From assembly GCA_948330435.1 (NCBI GenBank), contig CAOJBY010000015.1, forward strand, positions 1-64,000: 64,000 nt of DNA, given 5' to 3'. The position numbers were made by a program, and so were the translations under genes. Shown one piece after another: positions 44,471 through 53,762 of this stretch. Within the stretch, counting starts at the first letter, position 1. Each line of letters opens with the position of its first letter. Origin of the DNA: an uncultured Lachnoclostridium sp. (GTDB lineage Bacteria; Bacillota; Clostridia; Lachnospirales; Lachnospiraceae). The notes beneath the pieces were generated by a model. The model ran no database searches, was not told the DNA's origin, and worked only from the letters and a program-made list of their open reading frames with translations.

Positions 44471-44501
44471 TTGACTGTACTGTTACTGTATAGTTTATGA
44501 T
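44471..44501 (+). promoter_or_regulatory. MerR-type promoter and operator for the MATE gene
   Basis: TTGACT at 44471-44476 and TATGAT at 44496-44501 are separated by 19 bases, the overlong spacer of MerR-controlled promoters. The dyad ACTGTAC...GTATAGT spans 44474-44494 within that spacer. The transcript would begin at about 44508 and carry the family B leader in its 5' UTR. Confidence 0.72.
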
Positions 44502-44525
44502 ACCGGATACAGGAGAAAAATGCAA

Positions 44526-44697
44526 GGTGGCAAAGTTGCAAAGATGCACGAGAGGAACTTTCATGAGTGCTCTTTCGAATGAAAGTTTCTCTCATTACAG
44601 GTGTGTCGAAGCGACTTTACCCTTTAGTACCGTTGCGTAGCAACTTTGAATCAGATAAAGGTGTATACAAAGGCACTTACTGAACTGGAATAGGAGG
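44526..44697 (+). promoter_or_regulatory. family B leader element, copy 3, with a family C 3' remnant (before MATE)
   Basis: GGCAAAGTTGC (44529-44539) pairs with GCGACTTTACC (44611-44621) with one G-U and one mismatch. The inner hairpin is GAACTTTCAT/ATGAAAGTT. GTTGCgtaGCAAC follows at 44632-44644. The end CTGAACTGGAATAGGAGG matches the 3' end of the family C copy at 4205, but the nested stem between is missing, as if deleted. It occupies most of the MATE 5' UTR. Confidence 0.82.
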
Positions 44698-44703
44698 AAA
44701 AGA

Positions 44704-46035
44704 ATGGAGAATCAAAATGTATATTTAAAGCCTGTAACATTAAAAAATATTTTCAAATTTGCTGTGCCTACCATTGCCATGACGGTGTTTATGTCTTTCT
44801 ACACCATGGTTGACGGCCTGTTTGTATCCAACCTGATTGGAACGAATGCTCTTTCGGCCATCAACCTGACGGCACCGATCATCCAGCTTGTCACGGCCGT
44901 TTCCACCATGCTTGCCACCGGCGGCAGTGCGGTCATTATGAAAAAGATGGGGGAGAGGAAAAGTGAAGAGGCAAAAGAAGACTTTACGGCTCTCATTCTG
45001 GTGAATGTACTGGTGGGGGCACTTATGTGCGTTCTTGGTTATGGGACAATGGGCCGTGTATTTGCGGGAATGAATCTTTCAGCGGACGTGGAGGGGTATT
45101 GTGTGGAATATTTAAGCCGTTATCTGCTGTTTACCATTCCTATCCTGCTGATGAATAATTTTACCCTGTATATGATAGCAAGTGAAAAGGCCACATTATC
45201 CCTTGTCTGTTCTGTAACAGGCGGCGTGCTGAACATGGTGCTGGATTATGTGCTTATTGCGGGATTTCATATGGGGATCAGCGGTGCGGCGATTGCGACG
45301 GGATTGGGATATTCCGTGACTGCAGTTGTGGGTCTGGTGGTTTTTAGCCGGAAGAAGAGTTTGCTTCATTTTAAAAAGCCGGTATTCCGGCCAAGAGTTC
45401 TTGCAAATGCCGCTGCAAACGGATGCTCTGAGATGGCAACGGCCCTTGTTACCGGAATTATTACCATGATGTTCAACTGGACGATGCTTCATTATGTGGG
45501 GGAGGATGGAGTTGCGGCTGTGACTATTATTATGTATGTTTTGATGTTTGCAAGCTCCCTTTATACCGGGTATTCCTATGGGGTAGCACCCATGCTGAGC
45601 TTTTATCATGGGGAACAGAACTTTGAGAAGCTTAAGAAGCTGGTAGGGATTAGCCTGAAAGTAATTGGATTTATTTCCGTGATAACGGTTGCTTTCTCTT
45701 TGATGCTTACAGGGCCGCTGGTGTCTGTCTTTGCACATCCGGATAACCCGGTCTACGATCTGGCGGTAACGGGAAACCGGATTTGTACGGTTGCGTTGCT
45801 TTTTATTGGGTTTAATATCTTTGCCAGCGGGATGTTTACGGCCTTGTCCAATGGGATCGTTTCGGCTGTCCTTGCATTTTCAAGGTCCTTTGTGTTTATG
45901 CTGATCACCATGCTCCTGCTTCCTTTGATCTTTGGCGTGAACGGGATTTGGATGGCCACGCCTGCGGCGGAGCTGATGGCACTTATTTTGTCGGCGGTGA
46001 TGTTTTTGAGGTACAGGGGGAAATATGGGTACTAA
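44704..46035 (+). CDS. MATE-family efflux transporter
   Basis: The 443-residue protein has twelve membrane segments in two MATE repeats. TMVDGLFVSNLIGTNALSAINLTAPI (TM2) and the matching second-repeat segment GEDGVAAVTIIMYVLMF are family signatures, as is GGVLNMVLDYVLI. It exports drugs or other cations, driven by Na+ or H+. Activation by the divergent MerR protein is likely. TAGGAGG precedes ATG 44704, and a half family A palindrome follows. Confidence 0.93.
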   Translation: MENQNVYLKPVTLKNIFKFAVPTIAMTVFMSFYTMVDGLFVSNLIGTNALSAINLTAPIIQLVTAVSTMLATGGSAVIMKKMGERKSEEAKEDFTALILVNVLVGALMCVLGYGTMGRVFAGMNLSADVEGYCVEYLSRYLLFTIPILLMNNFTLYMIASEKATLSLVCSVTGGVLNMVLDYVLIAGFHMGISGAAIATGLGYSVTAVVGLVVFSRKKSLLHFKKPVFRPRVLANAAANGCSEMATALVTGIITMMFNWTMLHYVGEDGVAAVTIIMYVLMFASSLYTGYSYGVAPMLSFYHGEQNFEKLKKLVGISLKVIGFISVITVAFSLMLTGPLVSVFAHPDNPVYDLAVTGNRICTVALLFIGFNIFASGMFTALSNGIVSAVLAFSRSFVFMLITMLLLPLIFGVNGIWMATPAAELMALILSAVMFLRYRGKYGY

Positions 46036-46088
46036 GGTAATACATTTGTACCACGAATCATGAAAAGAAAAGCAATAGATTAGGAGGG

Positions 46089-46142
46089 CGTCGCAAAATA
46101 AGCCATCAGCCATTTCCGATATCCAGTGTACGGCCGGTTTAG
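46089..46142. repeat. family A element, left half only, copy 5
   Basis: CGTCGCAAAATAAG, CAGCCATTTCC and GATATCCAGTGTACGGCC match the left arm of other family A copies, but no right arm follows. The sequence after it, GCCCCGTCTGC, resembles the centre of the long copy at 18050, so this looks like a truncated long copy. Confidence 0.65.
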
Positions 46143-46269
46143 CCGTGCCCCGTCTGCAGAATATTTATCTTTTGTTGTGGTTATTAGACACACGATTTGT
46201 TATAATAAAAAAGCACTCATGCATGCACAAAGCATGAAGAGGAAAGTAATCAATCAGGAGGGTCAGAGA

Positions 46270-46722
46270 ATGTTAGACGTAGGAACCAAGGCACCGGATT
46301 TTGAACTGCCGGATCAAAATGGAAAGATGCACACATTGAAAGAGTACAGAGGGAAAAAGGTTATTTTATACTTTTATCCCAGGGATAATACACCGGGCTG
46401 CACAAAGCAGGCATGTGGGTATTCCGAGAGATATCCCCAATTTCAGGAGAAAGGTGCGGTGGTCCTTGGCATCAGCAAAGATACCATAGCTTCACATAAG
46501 CGTTTTGAAGAAAAACAGAATCTTGGATTTACGATTCTTGCGGATCCGGAACGCAAGGTCATTGAGACTTATGATGTGTGGAAGGAAAAGAAGAATTACG
46601 GAAAGGTATCCATGGGCGTTGTCCGCACAACTTATCTGATTGATGAGGAGGGGATCATCATAAGGGCAAATGATAAGGTGAAAGCGGCTGAGGATCCGCA
46701 GAAGATGTTGGAAGAGCTTTGA
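46270..46722 (+). CDS. bcp: thioredoxin-dependent peroxiredoxin, BCP type
   Basis: The 150-residue atypical 2-Cys peroxiredoxin reduces peroxides at Cys44 in DNTPGCTKQACGYSERY. Cys49, five residues later, is the resolving Cys of the BCP/PrxQ group. The start LDVGTKAPDFELPDQNG and the strand VILYFYPRD fit the family. ATG 46270 is chosen for its AGGAGGG site; a longer frame upstream reads through the half repeat. A -10 like TATAAT lies at 46201, without a clear -35. Confidence 0.95.
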   Translation: MLDVGTKAPDFELPDQNGKMHTLKEYRGKKVILYFYPRDNTPGCTKQACGYSERYPQFQEKGAVVLGISKDTIASHKRFEEKQNLGFTILADPERKVIETYDVWKEKKNYGKVSMGVVRTTYLIDEEGIIIRANDKVKAAEDPQKMLEEL

Positions 46723-46738
46723 TCGATTCTACGTGAAA

Positions 46739-46793
46739 GGGTCTGTCGACAAATAAGACAGAAATGGCTGATGTCTTATTTGCTGACAGACCC
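46739..46793. repeat. family A palindromic element, compact copy 6
   Basis: GGGTCTGTC and GACAGACCC flank CAAATAAGACA/TGTCTTATTTG, with the core AAATGGCTG. It sits between the convergent peroxiredoxin and cyclase genes and can act as a bidirectional terminator. Confidence 0.85.
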
Positions 46794-46802
46794 TTGTACT
46801 GG

Positions 46803-47555
46803 CTATTCCGTAATCGCCCAAACTCTTGCCGGAAGTCCGGTGGCACCCTCGATTCGTGGGTAGGACACAATGGCTACGGCTCCTGCCGGAGCAACCTGCT
46901 CCAGATTGGTAAGAAGCTCTACCTGCAGCTTTTCCTGATCGAGAACGTACCGTTCACATGCGAGATCTCCGGCTTCTTCTGCAACTGCTGCTGAATCCGT
47001 ATCCAAGGTCTCATGGCCATTTGCCGCCGCATTTCGTGTCTCGTAGATGTATTTTAACGCTTCTAAAGACCATCCGGGGAAGTTCTCACTTCCATCTTCC
47101 TTTGTGCCTGAAAGGGCGTCCATATCCGGCCATTTTTTTGACCAGTCTGTGCGGAGAACAACGAGAGCACCCTCCGGAATGGGACCGTATTGCTCCTCAT
47201 ATGCCTTGATATCCTCTACGGATACGGCGTATCTTTCGTCCTGCTTTACTTTTTCCGTAACATCAATCACGCATAAGGGGAAAATCAGATCATGAACATC
47301 ATATTTTTCCGATAAATCTTTTTCCTTTATAAAATGTCCGGGAAAATCAACGTGAGTTCCGAACTGTCCGGGGAACTTAAAGGTCTGAATCAGACAATCC
47401 AGCATGGGATTGCCCCAGTCATAGCAGATGATACCCAGTTCCACGCTTCCCTCGGGGATTCCCGCCCAGTAGGGGCTTTCGTTATTCAGGGAATGGGAGA
47501 GTTCCACCCACTTGTAATTCTTTGCTTCTTTCAATGCTTCCCATAATTTGTACAT
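46803..47555 (-). CDS. cyclase-family protein (kynurenine formamidase-like hydrolase)
   Basis: The 250-residue protein has the metal-binding motif of the cyclase/arylformamidase family, FGTHVDFPGHF (His-x-Asp-x3-His, about residues 66-76), and the early WVELSHSLNNESPYW. VVLRTDWSKKW and LPARVWAI near the end also fit. Members hydrolyse N-formyl amides or related cyclic compounds; substrate unknown. ATG 47555 lies eight bases after AGGAGG; the ATG two codons upstream is too close to that site. Confidence 0.85.
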   Translation of the reverse strand: MYKLWEALKEAKNYKWVELSHSLNNESPYWAGIPEGSVELGIICYDWGNPMLDCLIQTFKFPGQFGTHVDFPGHFIKEKDLSEKYDVHDLIFPLCVIDVTEKVKQDERYAVSVEDIKAYEEQYGPIPEGALVVLRTDWSKKWPDMDALSGTKEDGSENFPGWSLEALKYIYETRNAAANGHETLDTDSAAVAEEAGDLACERYVLDQEKLQVELLTNLEQVAPAGAVAIVSYPRIEGATGLPARVWAITE

Positions 47556-47671
47556 AAACATATCCTCCTGTGGATTTCTTGATTATTCTATATAGCATAA
47601 CTTAGATAACCTATTAAGTCAATGGACAATGAATATCCGGGAAATTATACTGCAGAATGTTGAAAAGGGTA

Positions 47672-47700
47672 TTGCTAATTAGGGGCGGACAGACTATAAT
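47672..47700 (+). promoter_or_regulatory. sigma-70 promoter before the response regulator gene
   Basis: TTGCTA at 47672-47677 and a perfect TATAAT at 47695-47700 have a 17-base spacer. The gene starts 117 bases downstream. The remaining roughly 110 bases of leader hold nothing I recognise. Confidence 0.65.
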
Positions 47701-47816
47701 TTTTATAAATGAAAAGAGTGATGAAAGATATGCTGCCCCAGGGCAGTTTGTTTTTGACTTGAAGCAAATACTGTTTACATAAAAATATTTCAAGAGTATA
47801 AATAAGGAGTGTGGTT

Positions 47817-48734
47817 ATGGAGAAGATATTAATCGTTGATGACAGCCGCCTGCAGGCGGCTCAGCTGAAATCCATTTTGGAGGATGAGTATGACATTACC
47901 ATCGCACAGACAGCGGAGAAAGGGCTTCAGCTCGCAAGTACGGAAAATTTTTCCCTGATTCTTTTGGATGTCATTATGCCTGGAATGGACGGATTTGAAT
48001 TGCTGAAAAGACTGCAGGAGGAGATCATTACCCAAAGCGTTCCGGTAATTCTGATCACCAGTCTTTCGGATGAGCAAAATGAGTGGCATGGGCTTATCCT
48101 GGGTGCGGTTGATTACATTACCAAGCCTTTTAGCCCTCTGATCGTTAAGGCCAGGGTTAATACGCATCTTAAACTTTATAATTACCGGAGACAGGTGGAA
48201 TACCAGTCCAGAACGGATCAGCTTACCGGCATCCCGAACCGCAGGCAGCATGATCGTTACAGCTTAACAAAGTGGAATGAGGCGGCCCGCCTGCAGATTC
48301 CTTTCTCTGTCTGTATGTTTGATATCGATCATTTCAAGGCTTATAATGACACGTTCGGGCATCCTGCAGGGGATAAGGTGATTGCTGCCGTGGCAAAGAC
48401 GGCATCTTCTTATTTGAAACGCAGCACGGATTTTCTGGCCCGATATGGGGGAGAGGAGTTTGTGGCCTTTATGATAGGAGACGATTCACAGGAAGTATTT
48501 ACACATTTGAAAAGAATCCGGCAGGCCGTAGAGGATCTGCATATCCCGCACAACCCTGACGTATCCCGGTGGGTAACAGTCAGCATCGGCGGTGCCACGG
48601 TCATTCCCCAGGTGAAAAATTCTTATGATCTTCATCTGAAAGCTGCAGATGCCATGTTGTACGACGCTAAAAAGCTGGGACGCAACCGGGTTGTATGGGT
48701 TAATGAAAAGAAAGAGCAGTTAAGAGAGAAATAA
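47817..48734 (+). CDS. response regulator with GGDEF diguanylate cyclase domain
   Basis: The 305-residue protein joins a receiver domain (1-120; acidic pocket Asp8-Asp9, phosphoacceptor Asp51 in LILLDVIMPGMDG, Lys in YITKPFSP) to a GGDEF domain (about 135-300). The active loop reads YGGEEF. An RxxD product-inhibition site (RSTD) lies five residues before it, so it should make cyclic di-GMP under feedback control. FDIDHFKAYND and GHPAGDKVI fit the metal/GTP site. ATG 47817 is seven bases after AAGGAG. No histidine kinase is adjacent. Confidence 0.94.
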   Translation: MEKILIVDDSRLQAAQLKSILEDEYDITIAQTAEKGLQLASTENFSLILLDVIMPGMDGFELLKRLQEEIITQSVPVILITSLSDEQNEWHGLILGAVDYITKPFSPLIVKARVNTHLKLYNYRRQVEYQSRTDQLTGIPNRRQHDRYSLTKWNEAARLQIPFSVCMFDIDHFKAYNDTFGHPAGDKVIAAVAKTASSYLKRSTDFLARYGGEEFVAFMIGDDSQEVFTHLKRIRQAVEDLHIPHNPDVSRWVTVSIGGATVIPQVKNSYDLHLKAADAMLYDAKKLGRNRVVWVNEKKEQLREK

Positions 48735-48758
48735 GGCGGGAGTTGAGAAGAGGGGAAT

Positions 48759-50729
48759 ATGACACTTCGCTTTAAGATTATTTTTGGAATTGCATTATTG
48801 CTGGCAGTAACAGCCTTTTTTCTGCCCTCTCCTCTGGGATTGGGGGAGGTAAACAGGGATCCCCTCTGTGAGTCCGTGGAGGAGGATCCCTGTTACGTGG
48901 ATGGTGTCTTTGAGATCTATAATGCCAGAGATTATCTTCGATTTGCAGGATACCTGAATCGTGCCAGAAAGGAAGAGCCGGACAATGAGATGGCTACGGC
49001 GGTGGATGCAAGACTGATGGCTGATGTGAATATGCAGGAGGACGAGCGATACCGGCTGAAAGATCATCCCTATATCCGGCAGGCCATTTTAAATTATAAC
49101 GGAATATTTGAGGGAAACGGACACACAATTACCTGGGTGGACGATGCCGGCAATGGAATGTTTGTCTGCGTTGAACGGCAGGGGGAGGTACGCAATCTTA
49201 CCTTTGATGCCCCGTCTCTTGTATGGGAGATGGATGAGTATGGCGTGGGCTTGATTTGCATGATCAATTATGGGACAATCCAAAACTGTGAGACAAGAGG
49301 ACGTGTGGAGGGAACGGACTGCTATGTGGGCGGCATTGCCGGAATTAACCGTGGGTTTATAGAGAACTGTGTGAACCGGGCGGAGGTTGTGGTGGAAAGC
49401 CTTGGCGATTATGGTGCGGGGGGCATCGCAGGCCTTAGTAAATGTGAGGTTCTGGAGGGAGAGAGTGAGGAGGATCCCATTGTTCCGGAGATTCGAAATT
49501 GCGTGAATTATGGAACGGTTTGCGGAGCGTGGGAGGCAGGAGGGATCTGTGCTTACAATGACTGTGCCAATATTTATGAGTGCGGAAATGAGGGGGAGGT
49601 GTCCGTCAGGTTTCAGAAGGGGTATATTTACCCGGATGAGCCGGGCTGGTATGAGAGAGCCATGGCAGGAGGAATCTGCGGTCGGATGGGGTGGAATAAT
49701 CTGGAGAACTGCTATAATAAAGGAAAGATTTCGATTCTGGAGGAGGGGACGGAGGATACCTATGCCATTGCCGGAAATACGCTTTTCTGGATCCATACGG
49801 TCAGCGGCTGTGTCAGCTTAAAGGGTACGGCGAAAGGTTCTATGCGGCATGAGAGCGTGGCGGAACTGGAGATGGAGGAGTTGGAACGGTGGCTTGCGGC
49901 TCCTGAGAGCGTCTCATGCGTGGCGAATAATTGGGAGTTTGACTTGGAGGAGGTAAAGGAGAAGCTGCCCTTGATACCTCTTGGAGTGACGGAATCCGAA
50001 CTGACAGCGGGACGAAATGATATCTATCTATGTGAGGAATTCTGTCTGGAAAGTGAGCCGGGATATTCTGTTCGCAAGGTGTCGGACTATGCCCTTTGCA
50101 TGGAGCAGAATACAGGGGAGACCGCAGGGGAAGAACCCTCCAAAATGCAAGTGTGGCTTTTGCGGGTGCCGGAAAATCTTACGGATATTGAGGAGTATCT
50201 GGATGAATACGGAAACTTTACAAAGGATACGGGGCATGAGGTGTGGCTTGGAATCGAGGGTGCTCACTGGCTCCATCCGGGGCAGAGCTACAAGGATGAC
50301 ATTCATGTAAGGACAATGGTCTCCAAAAAGAGCAGACAGCCGGGAACCTGGCTGGTACACTATCGGGACGACATGCTGGCTCATGCGGCTGTGGGAGACG
50401 GCCTGGGAATGATTGACAATGTAGTGGCACTGCCTATTCAACACTCAAGCGAGACGGGCTATGAAGCCCAGTGGCTGATGGTCTTTACAAACAAGGGAGA
50501 TAATTACCGGCCCTCATTATATGAGGTTGATGAATTTTTGAAAGATTTTACCTGGCTGCCCTGTGAACGCAGGGTGGAGAGAGGGGACTGTCTGTATATG
50601 CTGGCAAAGGAATACACGGGAGACGGAAACCGGTATCCGGAGCTTGCGGCTGTCAATGAGATTGAGGATCAGGGATTGCTGCTGCCTGGACAGACGCTTA
50701 GGATTCCGGATGAGTGGCTGGCATATTAA
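48759..50729 (+). CDS. secreted protein with GLUG-like repeats and C-terminal LysM-like domain
   Basis: The 656-residue protein has an N-terminal signal or anchor helix (about 5-22), followed by GLUG-like units of the form GGIAGINRGFIENCVN, GGIAGLSK, GGICAYNDCANIYECGNEG and GGICGRMGWNNLENCYNKG (about 165-330). A middle part (about 400-590) is not recognised. The last 65 residues (VERGDCLYMLAKEYTGDG...LLLPGQTLRIP) look like a LysM domain. It is probably exported and wall-associated. It begins 24 bases after the diguanylate cyclase gene, suggesting a shared transcript and a surface role tied to c-di-GMP. Confidence 0.78.
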   Translation: MTLRFKIIFGIALLLAVTAFFLPSPLGLGEVNRDPLCESVEEDPCYVDGVFEIYNARDYLRFAGYLNRARKEEPDNEMATAVDARLMADVNMQEDERYRLKDHPYIRQAILNYNGIFEGNGHTITWVDDAGNGMFVCVERQGEVRNLTFDAPSLVWEMDEYGVGLICMINYGTIQNCETRGRVEGTDCYVGGIAGINRGFIENCVNRAEVVVESLGDYGAGGIAGLSKCEVLEGESEEDPIVPEIRNCVNYGTVCGAWEAGGICAYNDCANIYECGNEGEVSVRFQKGYIYPDEPGWYERAMAGGICGRMGWNNLENCYNKGKISILEEGTEDTYAIAGNTLFWIHTVSGCVSLKGTAKGSMRHESVAELEMEELERWLAAPESVSCVANNWEFDLEEVKEKLPLIPLGVTESELTAGRNDIYLCEEFCLESEPGYSVRKVSDYALCMEQNTGETAGEEPSKMQVWLLRVPENLTDIEEYLDEYGNFTKDTGHEVWLGIEGAHWLHPGQSYKDDIHVRTMVSKKSRQPGTWLVHYRDDMLAHAAVGDGLGMIDNVVALPIQHSSETGYEAQWLMVFTNKGDNYRPSLYEVDEFLKDFTWLPCERRVERGDCLYMLAKEYTGDGNRYPELAAVNEIEDQGLLLPGQTLRIPDEWLAY

Positions 50730-50759
50730 TTGTTGGCTAAAATACGATTTAATCATGCG

Positions 50760-50788
50760 TTGACGTAATTGATAAACTGGACTATAAT
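50760..50788 (+). promoter_or_regulatory. sigma-70 promoter before the DUF4143 ATPase
   Basis: TTGACG at 50760-50765 and TATAAT at 50783-50788 are 17 bases apart. The start codon is 40 bases downstream. Confidence 0.8.
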
Positions 50789-50828
50789 TGGAATATATCG
50801 AATAATAGTCGGAAAAGGGAGAGGGCAT

Positions 50829-52067
50829 ATGGACTATATCAAACGTGATTTGGAGGAGCAAATCCCTGTTTTATCAGAGAAATATCCCTGTGTTGTAGTG
50901 ACGGGCCCCCGGCAGGCGGGAAAGACTACGTTGTTAAAGGGACTTATGGATGAAAAAAGAACTTATGTAAATCTGGAGGATTTTGAGGAACGGAGGATGG
51001 CTAAGAAAGAGCCGGTGTTGTTTTTGCAGATGCATCCCCTGCCCATTTTTATTGATGAGGTTCAGTATGCACCGGAGCTTTTGGTTTACATAAAGATTGC
51101 GGTGGACAATGGGGCGGAGCCGGGAATGTTCTGGCTGGCTTCCTCTCAGATATTTCCGGAGCTTACCTCCCTCTGCGAATCCTCCATGGAGGGCGTGGCG
51201 GCCTGTTCTCTGTCATTTTTGTCTCAGCATGAGATGTACGGAAGCGGAAAGCAGGCACCGTTTTCCGTGCATTTGAATGCATTGGTCCAGAGAAAGCGTA
51301 CCCACAGCCCGGCTGATTTGAAAGATCTGTATGAACGAATCTGGAAAGGAGCCATGCCGGAATATATCTGTGGAGCAGCAAAGAGTGGTAAGCCAGGGGA
51401 TTGGAATGCCTTTTATAACAGTTATTTACAGTCCTATATAGAACGGGATGCAGGGGAGCTGGTGTCTTTGGCGGACAAAATGCAGTTTGGTGATTTTATA
51501 CGTGCCGCTGCCTGCCGTGTGGGACAGATGCTGAACCTGCATCAGATAGCACAGGAGGTTCTGATCTCTGACGATACGGCCAGAAGATGGCTGCAGGTAT
51601 TGGAACGGACGCATCTGGTGTTCTGCCTTTACCCATATCAGGATCCGAAGTTAAGGCGTGTGATTAAGGCACCAAAGCTCTTTTTCTTTGATACGGGTCT
51701 GGCTGCTTATCTGACCAGATATGCTTCCCCGGATATTTTGATGAACGGTGCCCTAAGCGGCGGAATTCTGGAAAATTATGCGGTGGCCGAGATTATGAAA
51801 TCTTATGCCGCTGACAGGAACGGCTGCCGGTTCTGGTATTACCGTGACAAGGAGGGCAAAGAGATTGATCTGATATTGGAGCGTGACGGGTGGCTGTGTC
51901 CCCTGGAGGTGAAACGGTCAGCCAATCCGGAACAGAAAGGCATCCGTGTATTCTCGATTCTGGATAAGGCATCTCTTCCACGGGAGAGGGGAGGAGTGCT
52001 CTGCTTAAGGGCGGATTTGTCTGCTTTCAACAGTAATGATTTGATGATTCCCATTTGGATGATATAG
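50829..52067 (+). CDS. AAA_14/DUF4143 ATPase
   Basis: The 412-residue protein has an N-terminal AAA domain with Walker A GPRQAGKTTLLKGL, LEDFEERRMAKKEP and Walker B PIFIDEVQYAPELL. A C-terminal DUF4143 domain carries YLQSYIERDAGEL, LLKxx-type helices and a nuclease-like end (FWYYRDKEGKEIDLILERDGWLCPLEVKRS), whose Asp/Glu-x-Lys resembles PD-(D/E)xK. The family is widespread and uncharacterised. The start is ATG 50829 after GGGAGAGGG. It has its own good promoter and no partner gene. Confidence 0.92.
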   Translation: MDYIKRDLEEQIPVLSEKYPCVVVTGPRQAGKTTLLKGLMDEKRTYVNLEDFEERRMAKKEPVLFLQMHPLPIFIDEVQYAPELLVYIKIAVDNGAEPGMFWLASSQIFPELTSLCESSMEGVAACSLSFLSQHEMYGSGKQAPFSVHLNALVQRKRTHSPADLKDLYERIWKGAMPEYICGAAKSGKPGDWNAFYNSYLQSYIERDAGELVSLADKMQFGDFIRAAACRVGQMLNLHQIAQEVLISDDTARRWLQVLERTHLVFCLYPYQDPKLRRVIKAPKLFFFDTGLAAYLTRYASPDILMNGALSGGILENYAVAEIMKSYAADRNGCRFWYYRDKEGKEIDLILERDGWLCPLEVKRSANPEQKGIRVFSILDKASLPRERGGVLCLRADLSAFNSNDLMIPIWMI

Positions 52068-52162
52068 TGATTTTTAATCTTTGCCAATAAGGCGGAGCCG
52101 GCAGTGCTCAACCGGGCTGCCGGCGTGGTGCTTATGGTACTTGGAGTTGTGATGGTCGGTTT

Positions 52163-53113
52163 TCAGCATTTGCAATAATGTTGATGCAATTCGTATATTT
52201 TTTGTTGTATTAGCTTTATTAATTCCACCGGTTCTAACACAGTGGCATTTTTTCCCAGGGGAAGCATATAATCTGCAACCCATTCCAGGGCGGCATGGTC
52301 TATTTCCATGTCAATTATCCCGCCGCCCGTTGGAAATGTTTTCAATCCTCTTGCCAGTAAACACTCGCTTTCACAGCGTTTGACACCTATATCCGTCAGT
52401 TGGATTTTCATGTGGTAATCATTTTTAACCTCTGTTTTTTCAAGATATTCTTGAATTGAAGCGGGGATGGAGTATTTTCCTTTTGGATAGGATTTTTCCT
52501 CTATAATTTCTTTAATACGGTCAACCCGAAACACTCTGATTTGATTTGCTGTCGTGCAGTAAGCGGGGCAATACCAAAGTCCATTCATGGCATATAAGCC
52601 GATCGGAATAATCGTGCGTGTGCTTTCGGAATATGTTGACGAATACCGTATTGTTGCAGCATGGCGGTTTATGACAATAAGAAACATTGATTTCAGCAAC
52701 GGGGAATCACATTGTCTGTCCGGAATCCAGAATACTACTTTGTTTTGCATTTGCGTGATACTGTTTTGTACATCTAATGGCAGACAATTCAAAAATTTCT
52801 TCAAGATGGATATGGTTTCCTGTTCAAACGGCAGGTCATGGTGATATTGCAAGGCCTGACAGGCGAAGAAGATAGCCTTTGCTTCGCTTTCTGAAAACGC
52901 AATAGGCGGCAAAATGCGTTCTTTTAAGATGTGGTATCCACCCGCCGCCCCTACTTCGGAGTAAAGAGGGAGACCCGCCTGCTCCAATTCCTGCAAGTCC
53001 CGCAGTATGGTTCTTTTTGATACGGAAAATTCATTTGCCAGTTCGCCTGCTGTAAAATTCTTTTTTGCATTTATTGTTATCATCATTTCGATAAGCCGTT
53101 CTGCTTTTGACAT
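52163..53113 (-). CDS. WYL-domain transcriptional regulator
   Basis: The 316-residue protein has an N-terminal HTH_11 DNA-binding domain (KNFTAGELANEFSVSKRTILRDLQELEQAGLPLYSE, about 15-55). A WYL sensor domain (about 135-300) reads IPIGLYAMNGLWYCPAYCTTANQIRVFRVDRI, and a WCX-type C-terminal part follows. Such proteins often respond to nucleic acid or DNA damage signals or small ligands. ATG 53113 has AAAGGAG eight bases upstream. It is divergent from the YciI-like gene, which it may control. Confidence 0.9.
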   Translation of the reverse strand: MSKAERLIEMMITINAKKNFTAGELANEFSVSKRTILRDLQELEQAGLPLYSEVGAAGGYHILKERILPPIAFSESEAKAIFFACQALQYHHDLPFEQETISILKKFLNCLPLDVQNSITQMQNKVVFWIPDRQCDSPLLKSMFLIVINRHAATIRYSSTYSESTRTIIPIGLYAMNGLWYCPAYCTTANQIRVFRVDRIKEIIEEKSYPKGKYSIPASIQEYLEKTEVKNDYHMKIQLTDIGVKRCESECLLARGLKTFPTGGGIIDMEIDHAALEWVADYMLPLGKNATVLEPVELIKLIQQKIYELHQHYCKC

Positions 53114-53232
53114 TTTTGAACTCCTTTCCAAATAGCGACAGATTTTGTCACTATTTTATGATAAACTATCTGTATTCCATTTTCAATATGCCACAAAAAT
53201 GATACCTTATAAAATGTAAAGGAGAAAATCGT

Positions 53233-53532
53233 ATGGAAAGCTTGATGTACATGATGATGATTGAAAAAAGTAAGACTTATAACAGAATGACAAAACAGGC
53301 GGTTATGGAACACGTTGAGAATATAAGAAAGCTGGATGATGAGGGAAAGCTGGAGATCTGCGGTGTCTTTAAAGGTTATCCGGGAATGGCAGGCATGTAT
53401 ATCCTGAGAACGAAGAGCCGTGAAGAAGCAGAAGAAATATGCAAATCGGAGCCGTTGGTTCTGGGAGGATATGCAACTTATAAATTGGTCGGTTTACAGA
53501 TTGCAAATCGAGAAAATAACTACTTGCTGTAA
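53233..53532 (+). CDS. YciI-like protein
   Basis: The 99-residue protein resembles YciI/DGPF-type dimeric alpha-beta barrel proteins: MMMIEKSKTYNRMTKQAVMEHVENIRKLDDEGKLEICGVFKGYPGMAGMYIL, then SREEAEEICKSEPLVLGGYATYKL. The Asp/His pair thought to act in YciI is only partly present. Function unknown. AAAGGAG precedes ATG 53233. It is divergent from the WYL regulator. Confidence 0.8.
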   Translation: MESLMYMMMIEKSKTYNRMTKQAVMEHVENIRKLDDEGKLEICGVFKGYPGMAGMYILRTKSREEAEEICKSEPLVLGGYATYKLVGLQIANRENNYLL

Positions 53533-53620
53533 GGAATCACACAGGAGGTAGACGAATCTGGCTTTCATGAAGACAGTATATTTAAATGCATTCAGAAAAC
53601 AAGAAAATAGTCGGAGCATA

Positions 53621-53653
53621 AATCGTCATTTGACATCAGATGGCGGTTTTTTG
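53621..53653 (+). terminator. intrinsic terminator after the YciI-like gene
   Basis: AATCGTCAT pairs with ATGGCGGTT through two G-U pairs around a short loop, and is followed by a run of T. Confidence 0.6.
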
Positions 53654-53762
53654 TGCCGGAAAACAGATGTTTATGAAAATACAGCAAGAATAATGAAAAA
53701 GCAAAAATCTCTTTATGATAAAATAAGGCAAAAGTCATTTTATTCAGAAAGGAGGGATCCTG

